DNA from: an uncultured Aureispira sp.
Lineage (GTDB): Bacteria; Bacteroidota; Bacteroidia; Chitinophagales; Saprospiraceae
Length of the DNA stretch: 40,050 nt
NCBI GenBank assembly: GCA_905480485.1
Contig: CAJQQM010000196.1
Location: 1-40,050 of the forward strand
Direction of reading: 5' to 3'
Shown here one piece after another: positions 1 to 8,152 of this stretch. The notes under the pieces are model-generated. The model saw nothing but the letters and a program-made list of their open reading frames with translations. It had not been told where the DNA came from and did no database searches. How positions within the stretch are numbered: position 1 is the stretch's first letter; every line of letters starts with the position of its first letter. A program made the position numbers and the translations under genes.

Positions 1-2128
1 ATTGTTGCGCAGGCCCAAACCTTTCTTGACTATGCGCCCAAGAGTAAGCAAACCAAATTTTTTGCCCCAAAAATTCGGTATTAACATAGGTATCGATGCC
101 GTAAGAACGGGCGACACCTCCCTCTAAATTAACCAGTTTAAGACTATCGGGCTGCTCGACAAATTGTGTAAGGTTTTGCGTTGTTTTATAATAGCCTTCT
201 ATTTTAAAATTGATATACTTTCGACCAAAACTTAGGGCCGCTACCGAATGCATGCTTCTAAGGGCTTTTTTTGCTAAATTATCTGGTACATCCCAAAAAA
301 AGAGTCGATTATCCAAGTTATCGACAAAGGCATATTCAACAACATATTGATTGTATAGTCCCCAAGCCAACTTGAGGCGCAACAAAGGGTGTGGTTTAAT
401 TTGAATATTGACACGCGGCTGTAAAAAAGGACGCACCACCTTTCCTATACTTAGATCCACTTTTAGTCCCGGTTCGATACTCAGGTACTTTCCCAAATTA
501 ATTCGATCTTTGATGTAGCTTGTAATTCTGAACGTTGAATTGCGATTGTTTTTAAACGGACGATTGATACTATCCTGATCAAAATCGGATTGATTAAAAT
601 GAAATCCTAAAGCAAAAGAAATACTCTGCAATTTTGTAGAAGGTAGTCTATGTTCGGCCTTGATATAATATTCTGATACCGCATTAGAGATTTCATTAAA
701 GCCCGCAAATTTTTCTGGATTTAGGGCCGTATCATCAAATTCAATCAAATTAGATTGACGACTATTTAGGTAACTAAAAGCAGTACTAAACTTGGTTCGA
801 CCAAATCGTTGCCACTGATGATGATATTGTAGGGCCCCACCAAGTTGATATCGATTGTTTCTTTGGTTAGAAACAAAATTTTTGTTGCCTTCGCTTTCGC
901 TAAAAGCCGTCGAATAATTATCAATATTTCCTAAAACACTCACCAAAACACGATTGTCTTTAGAGGTAAGACCATCGTACTTGAGATTAAAGTCGCCGTA
1001 GTGGTATTTAATACTTGTATCCACCTGATAAGTAAGTGGGTTAAATAAATCGGGAAAAGTAGACCTTAGACAAATTTGCAAAGCCGATTTTTGCTTAAAG
1101 GGTAGATTAATGCTCGCGTTGATAGATTGATTGGACAATACAATATCCCCTCGAAGCTTTTTACTATCCCCTGTTTTGCTGAGTATATTTACAATTCCTC
1201 CAACACGATCGCCCAATTCGACTTGATAACCCCCTTTGTGAATTTCAACATCTTTAACAACCAAGGGATTTATACTCCCTATATCTTCACTGATACTACT
1301 TGCGCTAAAAATGGTGATTCCATCAAAAATTACTTGAGATTGCCCACGATAAGACCCCCAAATAATAAAATCTCTTGCTTGTTCACCTGCCGCTAAGACG
1401 CCGGGTCTTAAACGAATCGCTGCATGAATATTATTGTTGGAATTGGACGGAATCAGTGTCGAACTATTGATATTGATTTTGTCGACCGTTGGTTTTTCGA
1501 TTAAATTTATGGTATTGAGGCCTCCCCCTGCTTCGATCGTAACGGTTTTTAATTGTGTAAGTGAAGGCAGCATCGCGATAACTTTGGTCCCACTTCTGAA
1601 AGCACTGTCACTGTATTGATAATAGCCCAAATGCCCCACCGACAAGGGCAGAACACTATCTTTTGTGTGCAAGGAAAACTGTCCATTTTCGTCTGTAAGT
1701 AATTGAGTGTACCCTAGACTTACGGTTGAAAAAGGCAATGCCGTTCGATTGTTAGCGTCAACTATTGTTCCGGAATAATGATAGCGCTGCTGCTGAACGG
1801 AACCTTTGTTGTTGTTTTTTAGGGGTTTAAAAATTACATAAACCCCTTCGATTTTTCGATAGACCAATTGACAGGGCTTTAGCCATTGTTGCAGGGCTTC
1901 TTCGACCGTCTCAAAATTACTAGATGTAGCGATTAGGCATGATTTGGCCAATTTGCTGTTGCAGGAATATTGAACTTGTTGTCTTTGTTGTAGGTAACTA
2001 AGGGCTTGTTCTAGGGTATTGGCATCATTAGGCAAACTAAATGACGATTGTGCAAAGCTGCAGATCGTCAGAAAGCTGAAAAGTACTATTAAACTGCTAT
2101 TTTTAGGCGTCAATAAATAATCAAGCAC
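1..2128 (-). CDS. TonB-dependent receptor with STN and carboxypeptidase-like domains (C-terminus cut by window edge)
   Basis: Outer-membrane TonB-dependent transducer/transporter, about 709 residues visible; the barrel end lies beyond base 1. The minus-strand frame reads sensibly at both ends (edge residues include FAYSWAHSQERFGP). From a GTG at 2128 there is a signal peptide ending near FAQ (residue 27), an STN domain (about 30-90), a carboxypeptidase-regulatory-like beta domain (about 104-190, GTIVDANN then TDENGQFSL), a plug (about 215-330, with SQVIFDGITIF) and the start of a beta-barrel. An STN domain is typical of receptors that signal to a FecR-type anti-sigma factor, and such a gene sits directly upstream with 5 bases between. 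A TTG at 2113 is an alternative start. The ligand cannot be read from the sequence; siderophore or glycan import are the usual roles. Confidence 0.9.
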   Translation of the reverse strand, partial: MLDYLLTPKNSSLIVLFSFLTICSFAQSSFSLPNDANTLEQALSYLQQRQQVQYSCNSKLAKSCLIATSSNFETVEEALQQWLKPCQLVYRKIEGVYVIFKPLKNNNKGSVQQQRYHYSGTIVDANNRTALPFSTVSLGYTQLLTDENGQFSLHTKDSVLPLSVGHLGYYQYSDSAFRSGTKVIAMLPSLTQLKTVTIEAGGGLNTINLIEKPTVDKININSSTLIPSNSNNNIHAAIRLRPGVLAAGEQARDFIIWGSYRGQSQVIFDGITIFSASSISEDIGSINPLVVKDVEIHKGGYQVELGDRVGGIVNILSKTGDSKKLRGDIVLSNQSINASINLPFKQKSALQICLRSTFPDLFNPLTYQVDTSIKYHYGDFNLKYDGLTSKDNRVLVSVLGNIDNYSTAFSESEGNKNFVSNQRNNRYQLGGALQYHHQWQRFGRTKFSTAFSYLNSRQSNLIEFDDTALNPEKFAGFNEISNAVSEYYIKAEHRLPSTKLQSISFALGFHFNQSDFDQDSINRPFKNNRNSTFRITSYIKDRINLGKYLSIEPGLKVDLSIGKVVRPFLQPRVNIQIKPHPLLRLKLAWGLYNQYVVEYAFVDNLDNRLFFWDVPDNLAKKALRSMHSVAALSFGRKYINFKIEGYYKTTQNLTQFVEQPDSLKLVNLEGGVARSYGIDTYVNTEFLGQKIWFAYSWAHSQERFGPAQQ

Positions 2129-2133
2129 TAATC

Positions 2134-2967
2134 TTATTCAAGAATTTTGAAATGGTTTTTGGAGGATGGTTCAAATTTAAGATTAAAAGGTAAGCATATC
2201 AAATTTAATGCATCTTCTATGGGCATATCTTTAGAAAAAACCCCGGAATAGACCAAGGCAGGCACCTCCGTTATTTCTACGTTGTAGTGGCGTTCTATCT
2301 CCTCGAACACATACGATAAGGGAGCGTCTTTGAAATAAAACTGAGCTTTGCGCCAACTCATCGACGCCTCATAAGGAACAGCATCTAATTTGTCTAGCAG
2401 CGCTCCTCTCAAAACTGCTTTTTGGTTTTTTTGGAGTAAAACTTCGTTTTGTGCCATCACCTTAACCTTGCCGCTAAGACAATGCACCTGATAGCGCCCT
2501 TTGCGGGACTGAACATTAAAACTCGTTCCTAACACTTCAGTACGTCCATTAAAGGACTTTACTGCAAAAGTACGCCCTTTTTGCACCTCAAAAAATGCTT
2601 CTCCATCCAGTTCTACACAACGATCGAAAAACCACCAAATAGGAGCATAGCTGAGTTTTGTATCGTTATTAAGATAAACATTAGACCCGTCTGGCAACTG
2701 CCATTCTTGATTCGCTCCCTTTTGGCAAACGAGCGTAGTTTGATAATTATAGGCAAATGCCGTAAAAGAAGCAGCCAACAGAATCGAGGCCGCTACTGCC
2801 TTAACAAAGCGTGGAAGTCGTACAACTTTAGGAACCGCTTTGAGTTGTGGTTCCAACGCTTGCCATATTTGTTTTTCATCCTTTTTGAATGGAATATGCA
2901 TACTGCGCAGCCCATCGAAATCGTCTGCAGTATCATCAGAAGGTATATTTACATCATCCGGTATCAT
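2134..2967 (-). CDS. FecR-family anti-sigma factor
   Basis: Inner-membrane anti-sigma factor, 277 residues. A short cytoplasmic N-terminal region is followed by one membrane span (about residues 56-73), a periplasmic FecR domain (about 85-185, with LPDGSNVYLN and DGEAFFEV) and a C-terminal DUF4974-type domain (about 205-275, with PLSYVFEEIERHYNV) that is thought to contact the STN domain of the partner receptor. The ATG overlaps the ECF sigma stop as ATGA, so the two are probably translationally coupled. The TonB receptor follows 5 bases downstream. By family knowledge it holds the sigma factor until ligand binding at the receptor is relayed across the periplasm. The order sigma, FecR, receptor is the standard Bacteroidota arrangement. 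Confidence 0.93.
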   Translation of the reverse strand: MIPDDVNIPSDDTADDFDGLRSMHIPFKKDEKQIWQALEPQLKAVPKVVRLPRFVKAVAASILLAASFTAFAYNYQTTLVCQKGANQEWQLPDGSNVYLNNDTKLSYAPIWWFFDRCVELDGEAFFEVQKGRTFAVKSFNGRTEVLGTSFNVQSRKGRYQVHCLSGKVKVMAQNEVLLQKNQKAVLRGALLDKLDAVPYEASMSWRKAQFYFKDAPLSYVFEEIERHYNVEITEVPALVYSGVFSKDMPIEDALNLICLPFNLKFEPSSKNHFKILE

Positions 2968-3455
2968 TTAAGTATATTTAGGTGTTTTTTTAGCAACATA
3001 ACCGATTTGGCGACTCTCTTTTCCACAGCTTTTACCGAAAGACCTAGTCTTGAAGCTATTTCTCTGTGCGTTAGACCCTCCATTTTATTCATCAAAAAAG
3101 TAGACCTATTGGGCTCTTTTAAGTATTGAAGGGCTTGAGTGTATGATTTTTTGCGCTCTTCCATTAATGAAGATCTAGCATCGTTGTTCAACTCAAAACG
3201 TAGCTTAATGCCATCTTCATGTTTGTTGTGTACTGCCTTTTTGCGCAGGTGGCTTACAAATGAATCCGACGCCATTTTGTACAAAAGGTTTTTGACACCT
3301 TGAACCTCGTAAGGGAGGTGCTTTTCCCATAGTTTAAGAAAAACATCTTGAGCGATGTCAGAGGCTAGTTCGCTGTCACCTGATCGGTAGTAGACGTACT
3401 TTCGAATAGCGGAAAAGTACAAATCGAAACATTCTTTGAATTCCTGTTTGGTCAA
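2964..3455 (-). CDS. ECF RNA polymerase sigma factor
   Basis: ECF-type sigma-70 factor, 163 residues. Region 2 lies at about residues 8-70 (DIAQDVFLKLWEK is the typical 2.2/2.3 signature) and region 4 at about 105-157 with a helix-turn-helix (MEGLTHREIASRLGLSVKAV). The start is a TTG, forced by an in-frame TAA two codons upstream; an AAGGA lies directly before it, closer than an ideal ribosome site. The stop overlaps the FecR start by ATGA. A strong intrinsic terminator hairpin sits only 13 bases upstream of the TTG, so either transcripts read through from the lipoprotein gene or the leader is very short. It presumably drives its own receptor operon or other genes after release by FecR. Confidence 0.93.
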   Translation of the reverse strand: MTKQEFKECFDLYFSAIRKYVYYRSGDSELASDIAQDVFLKLWEKHLPYEVQGVKNLLYKMASDSFVSHLRKKAVHNKHEDGIKLRFELNNDARSSLMEERKKSYTQALQYLKEPNRSTFLMNKMEGLTHREIASRLGLSVKAVEKRVAKSVMLLKKHLNILK

Positions 3456-3468
3456 TCCTTACTGCTTG

Positions 3469-3498
3469 AAAAAACAGCTCTCCAATGGTGGAGAGCTG
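3469..3498 (-). terminator. Intrinsic terminator/attenuator between the lipoprotein and the ECF sigma gene
   Basis: A perfect 10-bp stem (cagctctcca at 3475-3484, tggagagctg at 3489-3498) with a 4-base loop. Read on the minus strand it is followed by six T (3469-3474). It lies 8 bases after the lipoprotein stop and 13 bases before the TTG of the sigma gene. It would end lipoprotein transcription and reduce read-through into the sigma operon. Confidence 0.85.
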
Positions 3499-3506
3499 CC
3501 GTTATT

Positions 3507-4154
3507 TTAATGATTGATTGTTGTTTCTTTAGAGCTGCTAGCCGCATCAATTTCTTTCTTACACTTTTGCTTAAACTTGCAGCATTTAGTGTATTCTTTG
3601 TCCCAACCTTTGCCCTTGTGGCCTTTATTAGTTCCTTTTTTGTCCTTGCCTTTGTGGCTATGTTTGTGCAAGTAAATAGTTTTGACAGCCCAAGCGTCGA
3701 CTGTCCCGTCGCCATAGTCAACAATCGCAGCCGTTTTGCCATTGACCAAAAACTTAACTTTACCTTTAATAATATACCCACAGTCGTCGTCATACTCGAG
3801 TGGCTCTAAAACATGTTTCTCTACTTCCTTATCGGCCATACCTTTATCTTTAAGGTATACTTTGTTGCCGCTTGCATCGGTGTAATAATTACCTTGAGTG
3901 TCGGTGTCAAAATAAAATTGTGTGCCGTTTTCATCCGTAAAATATTTGCCTCGACTATCTTCGGCTACCGTACTGAGAGGAATCTTGTTCCCTAATTCGT
4001 CCCAAATACAGACATCTTTGTCGCCTTTGTCATCCCATTTTTCACACAAGTAACAATCTTTTAAGGCACATACTTTTTCTTTTTCACATGCTTTTTCACA
4101 AGAAGTTGCCAAAAGCAAAACGAGTGCAAATAAGCCAAGAATATTCTTTTTCAT
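3507..4154 (-). CDS. Cys/His/Lys-rich lipoprotein of unknown function
   Basis: Predicted lipoprotein, 215 residues. The signal peptide ends in a lipobox (LLATSC, lipidated Cys19). The mature N-terminus is Cys-rich (Cys 19, 23, 29, 34 and 37, including a CxxC). The middle has two or three related short beta motifs of the form YxTDxxGxxxY(F/L). The C-terminal third is rich in His, Lys and Gly (HKHSHKGKDKK region) with a CCxxxxxC cluster near the end. I do not recognise a family. The composition would suit metal or polyanion binding, but that is inference. It lies just upstream of the sigma/FecR/receptor genes on the same strand, separated by a terminator. A second reading frame inside it (minus, 3452-3793) is only a by-product of its Lys-rich codons. 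Confidence 0.85.
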   Translation of the reverse strand: MKKNILGLFALVLLLATSCEKACEKEKVCALKDCYLCEKWDDKGDKDVCIWDELGNKIPLSTVAEDSRGKYFTDENGTQFYFDTDTQGNYYTDASGNKVYLKDKGMADKEVEKHVLEPLEYDDDCGYIIKGKVKFLVNGKTAAIVDYGDGTVDAWAVKTIYLHKHSHKGKDKKGTNKGHKGKGWDKEYTKCCKFKQKCKKEIDAASSSKETTINH

Positions 4155-4258
4155 CGAAATTAAAATTTACAAATTTATAAATGATTTACACCTATATACC
4201 GACCCCTCCGAGACAAACCCTACCGAATTCTATTATAAATTTAATTTTTTTTTCAAAA

Positions 4259-4292
4259 TAATTTCAATAATGATCATTAATTATTGAAATTA
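4259..4292. repeat. Perfect 13-bp inverted repeat, possible operator
   Basis: The arms taatttcaataat (4259-4271) and attattgaaatta (4280-4292) are exact reverse complements separated by 8 bases, and the centre contains the palindrome aatgatcatt. The dyad sits midway between divergent promoters and has no T-run, so a protein-binding site is more likely than a terminator. An AT-rich background makes chance dyads more common than usual. Confidence 0.45.
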
Positions 4293-4401
4293 AACCATTT
4301 ACACAAAAAAACTACTGTAAATTAATTCAAAGAAATTGGGCCATAAAGCTAGTAAACAATATTAATATACCAAGTACATTATTAAAAGCACCATTAAATA
4401 A

Positions 4402-4425
4402 TTGTTAGACATCCTAATAATTTTG
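4402..4425 (+). promoter_or_regulatory. Candidate promoter of the thiol-protein/Popeye-like operon
   Basis: A TAnnTTTG-type -7 box (taattttg, 4418-4425) lies 47 bases before the ATG at 4473. A TTG at 4402-4404 lies 13 bases upstream of the box, shorter than the roughly 19-20 bases usual for Bacteroidota. Confidence 0.4.
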
Positions 4426-4472
4426 GCATATTAATAAATTGAATCTATATTTAAATATAAATTATATCTACT

Positions 4473-5057
4473 ATGTCGTCATTTAATATCGGAGACAAAA
4501 TACCTAAAGATTTAGCCAACGCGTCTGTAATCGATGAAAACAGCAACAACCTTAAACTAGCAACTTTTTGGAAAGAAGGCCCGGCTTTAATTTTATTCAT
4601 TCGCCATTTCGGTTGTTTCGGCTGTACAACACAAATGCAAGCAATCGCGCCACGCATACAAGAAATTGATGCCCTAAATATTCGAATTTATTTGGTCGGA
4701 AACGGTAATCCAAACTTCATTGAAGGGTTTAAAGAACGCTTTCAGCTGTACAATCAGCCGGTGAAGATATATACGGACCCTAGCCTAGAAGTATATAAGA
4801 AAGCGAGGCTTACAAGAAGCAAATTAATTGCATATGGCCCAACAACTTGGTATGAACGAGTCATTGCTTTTTCTAAAGGATACTCTAATGTTAATCAAGG
4901 AGATAATGGTCAAATGGGCGGCAGCTTATTGGTCGACCAAGAGGGTACTATCAAATATTATTACAAAAATAAAACGGTAGCCAATCATTCCGACCCTAAC
5001 ACGGTTGTGGAACATATTCATCAATTTGCGCTTCAACAAAAATCGAAGAATAACTAA
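4473..5057 (+). CDS. Peroxiredoxin-like thiol protein (AhpC/TSA_2 type)
   Basis: Thioredoxin-fold protein, 194 residues, cytoplasmic (no signal peptide). The core motif FIRHFGCFGCTTQ places a CxxC pair at Cys48/Cys51 in the position of the peroxidatic cysteine, which matches the AhpC-TSA_2/PRXL2-like branch rather than classical two-Cys peroxiredoxins. A later segment (GGSLLVDQEGTIKYYYKN) is the usual beta-hairpin before the C-terminal helix. It probably reduces or senses peroxides or disulfides; the substrate is unknown. Its TAA overlaps the ATG of the next gene by one base (TAATG), which argues for co-translation and a shared function with that Popeye-like membrane protein. Confidence 0.8.
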   Translation: MSSFNIGDKIPKDLANASVIDENSNNLKLATFWKEGPALILFIRHFGCFGCTTQMQAIAPRIQEIDALNIRIYLVGNGNPNFIEGFKERFQLYNQPVKIYTDPSLEVYKKARLTRSKLIAYGPTTWYERVIAFSKGYSNVNQGDNGQMGGSLLVDQEGTIKYYYKNKTVANHSDPNTVVEHIHQFALQQKSKNN

Positions 5058-5680
5058 TGGGTGTTCAAGTTTTTATTCATATCGCCAACTTACTCTTTTT
5101 AAGTTCTTATCTGGTCAAGGATATTTTCCTTTTGAGGATACTAACCCTAATCGCAGGATTTTCGTTGCTACCTTACTATTTTTGGGTGGAGGGAGGACCT
5201 TTGACAAGTAGTATTTTTTGGAGTTTCATATTCAGTTCGGTAAACCTCTATCAATTATACCAATTGTACCACGAAAGAAAGCCTATCCGCCTTTCGAAAG
5301 AACAACAGCAGGTTTATCAAAGCCTATCTTCGTATTTTTCTGTATTACAGTTTAGTAAACTATGGCAAATCGGAGCGATTAATACCGTGGCAGAAAATCA
5401 ATTTGTCTTAGAAAAAGGTTGTTATCCCAATCAGATAATATTGTTGTTAGAAGGCAGCCTTAGCAAATCGAGTCAAGCATTTTGTACGGGTAATTTGATT
5501 GGTGCTATAGATTTTATTACGCAGCAGCGAACGCAACAAGCTGTTCAGACAGAAGAAACCTGTAAACTAATGACCTGGCAACGGAAAGATTTAGATATGT
5601 TGTTCAAAAAAGATAAAGGGCTGTATTCCTCATGGCAATCGATGCTTTCGAATGCATTAGCAAAACAGTTAGCCTCCTAA
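5057..5680 (+). CDS. Popeye-domain (POPDC)-like membrane protein with degenerate cyclic-nucleotide-binding fold
   Basis: A 207-residue membrane protein. Three hydrophobic helices occupy about residues 3-70, followed by a basic linker (LYHERKPIRLSKEQQQVYQ) and a cyclic-nucleotide-binding-like beta-barrel (about 85-205). The order and spacing of IILLLEGSLSKS, then TEETCKLMTWQRKDLDMLF, then a terminal helix match my memory of vertebrate Popeye proteins (LLLSGRVRVS, then AETSCSYISWPRKSL). The residues reported to bind cAMP in animal POPDC (DSPE and FQVT) appear changed here, to roughly GAID and QAVQ, so nucleotide binding is uncertain. It is co-translated with the upstream thiol protein and converges on the helicase gene, 22 bases away. 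The family call rests on recall, not a search. Confidence 0.7.
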   Translation: MGVQVFIHIANLLFLSSYLVKDIFLLRILTLIAGFSLLPYYFWVEGGPLTSSIFWSFIFSSVNLYQLYQLYHERKPIRLSKEQQQVYQSLSSYFSVLQFSKLWQIGAINTVAENQFVLEKGCYPNQIILLLEGSLSKSSQAFCTGNLIGAIDFITQQRTQQAVQTEETCKLMTWQRKDLDMLFKKDKGLYSSWQSMLSNALAKQLAS

Positions 5681-5702
5681 ATTTAATTGAACTTGCTAAA
5701 AG

Positions 5703-7973
5703 TTATTCCAAAACTTGAATTTTGGCAAATTTAAGCATGATTCTTTTTTCGCCTACTTCATCTTCGAAAAATATTGTAGCGACTTTGTTGCTGCCGTCTC
5801 CATCAATCGAAGTAATTTCGCCGTTTCCAAATCGCTGATGTAAAATTTGAGCACCTACGACAGCTTTGGATATAGGACTTGCCTTGAAATTGGCCATCAT
5901 TTTAGCCTTTACGTAAGGCTTACTCATGGTACTTAATTTGTCCATGGTGCTTTTTTTGTTGTGTGGTTTACTCACTTTTGCTGTTCTTGTTTGGGTGGAT
6001 AAATCTAAGTATTTGGGGGATATTTCGGCTACAAAACGGCTAGAGCTATTGTACGTCATGTTGCCAAAACGATATCGGCTCGAGGCATAAGTTAGCGTAA
6101 GAAACTGTTCAGCCCGTGTAACCGCAACATAGAACAACCTTCTTTCTTCGTCAATTGCCGCCTGTGCATTGGCAGCTTTAAGCGACATCATAGAGGGGAA
6201 TAGGTTCTCTTCTAAGCCTACAATAAACACTGATTTAAATTCTAAGCCCTTTGAAGAGTGAACAGACATCAACTTGACACGCTTAGTATCTTCACTGTTA
6301 TTGTCTAAGTCGGTCAGTAAAACCACATTTTGCAAATAACTTTGCAAGCTTTTGTCTTCGATATTGGTGCTAAACTCGTCCACTTCATCCTCTTCGACAA
6401 AGGATTTGATACCGTCGAGCAATTCCATTACATTGTCGACCCGGTTCTGTGCCTCAATCGTCCGTGGCTTTTTTAGGTCGGTTATTATTTCCGTCATTTT
6501 GATGACATACTTTGCCAAATCGTAGGCCGAAGAATTAGCCATACGCGTTTGAAATAATTTGATTTGACCTACAAATTGCTTAATCGAATTCTCCGTTCTT
6601 TTTGGCAACGATGCGTGATGAACATTGCAAAGAATTGTCCACAGCGAAAGGTTTTCTTGCGCAGCAATTTTTGTCAATTTAGACATAGATGTCGGGCCAA
6701 TACCTCTAGTAGGATAGTTAATGATACGTTTCAGCCCTTCCTCATCTTTGGGGTTGACTACTACTCTCAAATAAGCCAAAGCATCTTTTACTTCTTTACG
6801 ATCGTAAAAAGAGGTGCCCCCATAAATTTTGTAGGGAATTCTTTTAGACTTTAGTGCCTCTTCAAATACCCTCGACTGCGCATTTGTGCGATACAAAATA
6901 GCAATATCATCATTGCTAAGATGCTGCCTGTTGCGTTGTTCAACAATCATATTAGCCACTTGCCTTGCTTCTTCGTTGTCGGTTATTGCGTGCACTACCT
7001 GAATCAACTCTCCACCGGGCTTGTCAGTAAATATAGTTTTTTTAATTTGTTTGCTATTTCGGGCTATTATGTCGTTGGCAGCTTGAATAATATAATTAGT
7101 AGAACGGTAGTTTTGTTCTAACTTAAAAACACTGATATCGGGAAAATCTTGTTCAAAATTAAGAATGTTCTGTATGGTTGCACCGCGAAAAGCATAAATA
7201 CTTTGTGCATCGTCTCCTACCACACAAATGTTGTTGTAGCTGCCTTTATAGTATACTATTTTTTTGATGATATCGTATTGTAATAGGTTGGTATCTTGAA
7301 ACTCGTCTACTAATACATACTTAAATTTCTTTTGATACTTTTGTAAAACATCAGGATGCTGATCAAGCAAGTGGTGCATTTGATACAACAAGTCGTCAAA
7401 ATCCATAGCTGCAGAACGTTTGCATTTGCGCACATACAAATCGTAGATTTTGTAGATGTAAGGCATTTTCTGCTGCTTATCTTCTAAGAGTCGGTTGACA
7501 TCTTCAAAATATGCCTGAGGTGAAATAAGATTGTTTTTGGCCAAAGAAATACGACTATACACCGCAGAAGCATTGTAGGCTTTTGGATCTAATCCGTGAA
7601 CTTTGACTAATTCGGTTATGGCACTTTTAGCGTCCTGACTATCGTAAATAGTAAAATCAGACGGAAACCCTATTTTAGATGATTCTACTCGTAATATCCT
7701 AGCAAATATAGAGTGAAAAGTACCGGCCCATATTTTTCCTGCGTTTTTGCCCGCGACACCAGCAATTCTTTCTTTCATCTCCTTAGCTGCCTTATTGGTG
7801 AAGGTAAGCGTCAGAACAGACCAAGGATCAATCCCCGCCTCTAATAAATGAGCAATACGGTAGGTCAAGACACGGGTTTTGCCAGAACCTGGACCTGCAA
7901 TGATAAGGGCAGGGCCCTGCATGTGTGTGACGGCTTTGTGTTGCACCTCATTGAGGTCGTCTAAGAAACTCAT
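5703..7973 (-). CDS. uvrD: UvrD/PcrA-type ATP-dependent DNA helicase
   Basis: Superfamily 1A 3'-5' DNA helicase, 756 residues from the ATG at 7973; a longer upstream extension from 8027 lacks family similarity. All motifs are visible: Walker A GPGSGKT (residues 27-33), the Q-motif LNEVQHKAV just before it, Walker B VDEFQDTN, motif III GDDAQSIYAFRGA, motif V VHSSKGLEF and motif VI EERRLFYVAVTRA. The C-terminal domain (HQRFGNGEITSIDGDG) is the Tudor-like RNAP-binding element found in PcrA/UvrD. It acts in nucleotide-excision and mismatch repair and in removing stalled complexes. Its promoter must lie in the 8027-8152 divergent region, where I see no perfect TAnnTTTG box. Confidence 0.95.
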   Translation of the reverse strand: MSFLDDLNEVQHKAVTHMQGPALIIAGPGSGKTRVLTYRIAHLLEAGIDPWSVLTLTFTNKAAKEMKERIAGVAGKNAGKIWAGTFHSIFARILRVESSKIGFPSDFTIYDSQDAKSAITELVKVHGLDPKAYNASAVYSRISLAKNNLISPQAYFEDVNRLLEDKQQKMPYIYKIYDLYVRKCKRSAAMDFDDLLYQMHHLLDQHPDVLQKYQKKFKYVLVDEFQDTNLLQYDIIKKIVYYKGSYNNICVVGDDAQSIYAFRGATIQNILNFEQDFPDISVFKLEQNYRSTNYIIQAANDIIARNSKQIKKTIFTDKPGGELIQVVHAITDNEEARQVANMIVEQRNRQHLSNDDIAILYRTNAQSRVFEEALKSKRIPYKIYGGTSFYDRKEVKDALAYLRVVVNPKDEEGLKRIINYPTRGIGPTSMSKLTKIAAQENLSLWTILCNVHHASLPKRTENSIKQFVGQIKLFQTRMANSSAYDLAKYVIKMTEIITDLKKPRTIEAQNRVDNVMELLDGIKSFVEEDEVDEFSTNIEDKSLQSYLQNVVLLTDLDNNSEDTKRVKLMSVHSSKGLEFKSVFIVGLEENLFPSMMSLKAANAQAAIDEERRLFYVAVTRAEQFLTLTYASSRYRFGNMTYNSSSRFVAEISPKYLDLSTQTRTAKVSKPHNKKSTMDKLSTMSKPYVKAKMMANFKASPISKAVVGAQILHQRFGNGEITSIDGDGSNKVATIFFEDEVGEKRIMLKFAKIQVLE

Positions 7974-8152
7974 ATTTATAAAAGATGGGTGTGAAAATTG
8001 ACTTCGAAAAAAGAAACGAGTTAACAAAAATGAGTAATTTTTAACAAAAAACTGACTATTTGAGGAAAAAATCTTGTTTTTTTACTCATATGACAAACAA
8101 AAAAGGGGATTCATCTGTATTAATAATACTTTTCTAAACAACCAAACACTAC

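Larger units (their letters stand above)
4155..4472. other. Divergent AT-rich intergenic region with a 13-bp inverted repeat
   Basis: This 318-base region between divergent genes has no credible ORF. It holds a possible minus-strand -7 box for the lipoprotein (TAAATTTG read on minus, 4177-4170, very close to the start), a perfect 13-bp inverted repeat at 4259-4292, and a plus-strand promoter-like element at 4402-4425 for the thiol-protein operon. Confidence 0.6.

Noticed and set aside
1127-1619. Plus-strand frames opposite the TonB receptor
   Set aside because: The minus strand encodes a well-supported plug and carboxypeptidase-like domain here; the plus frames lack any domain pattern.
2581-3129. 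Plus-strand frame of 182 codons opposite fecR and the sigma gene
   Set aside because: It is antisense to two clear genes with intact motifs and shows no domain of its own.
3452-3793. Lys/Arg-rich minus-strand frame of 113 codons overlapping the lipoprotein
   Set aside because: It lies wholly within the lipoprotein gene and runs through the terminator hairpin; its composition is what the Lys/Gly-rich true frame gives when shifted, and its start has no support.
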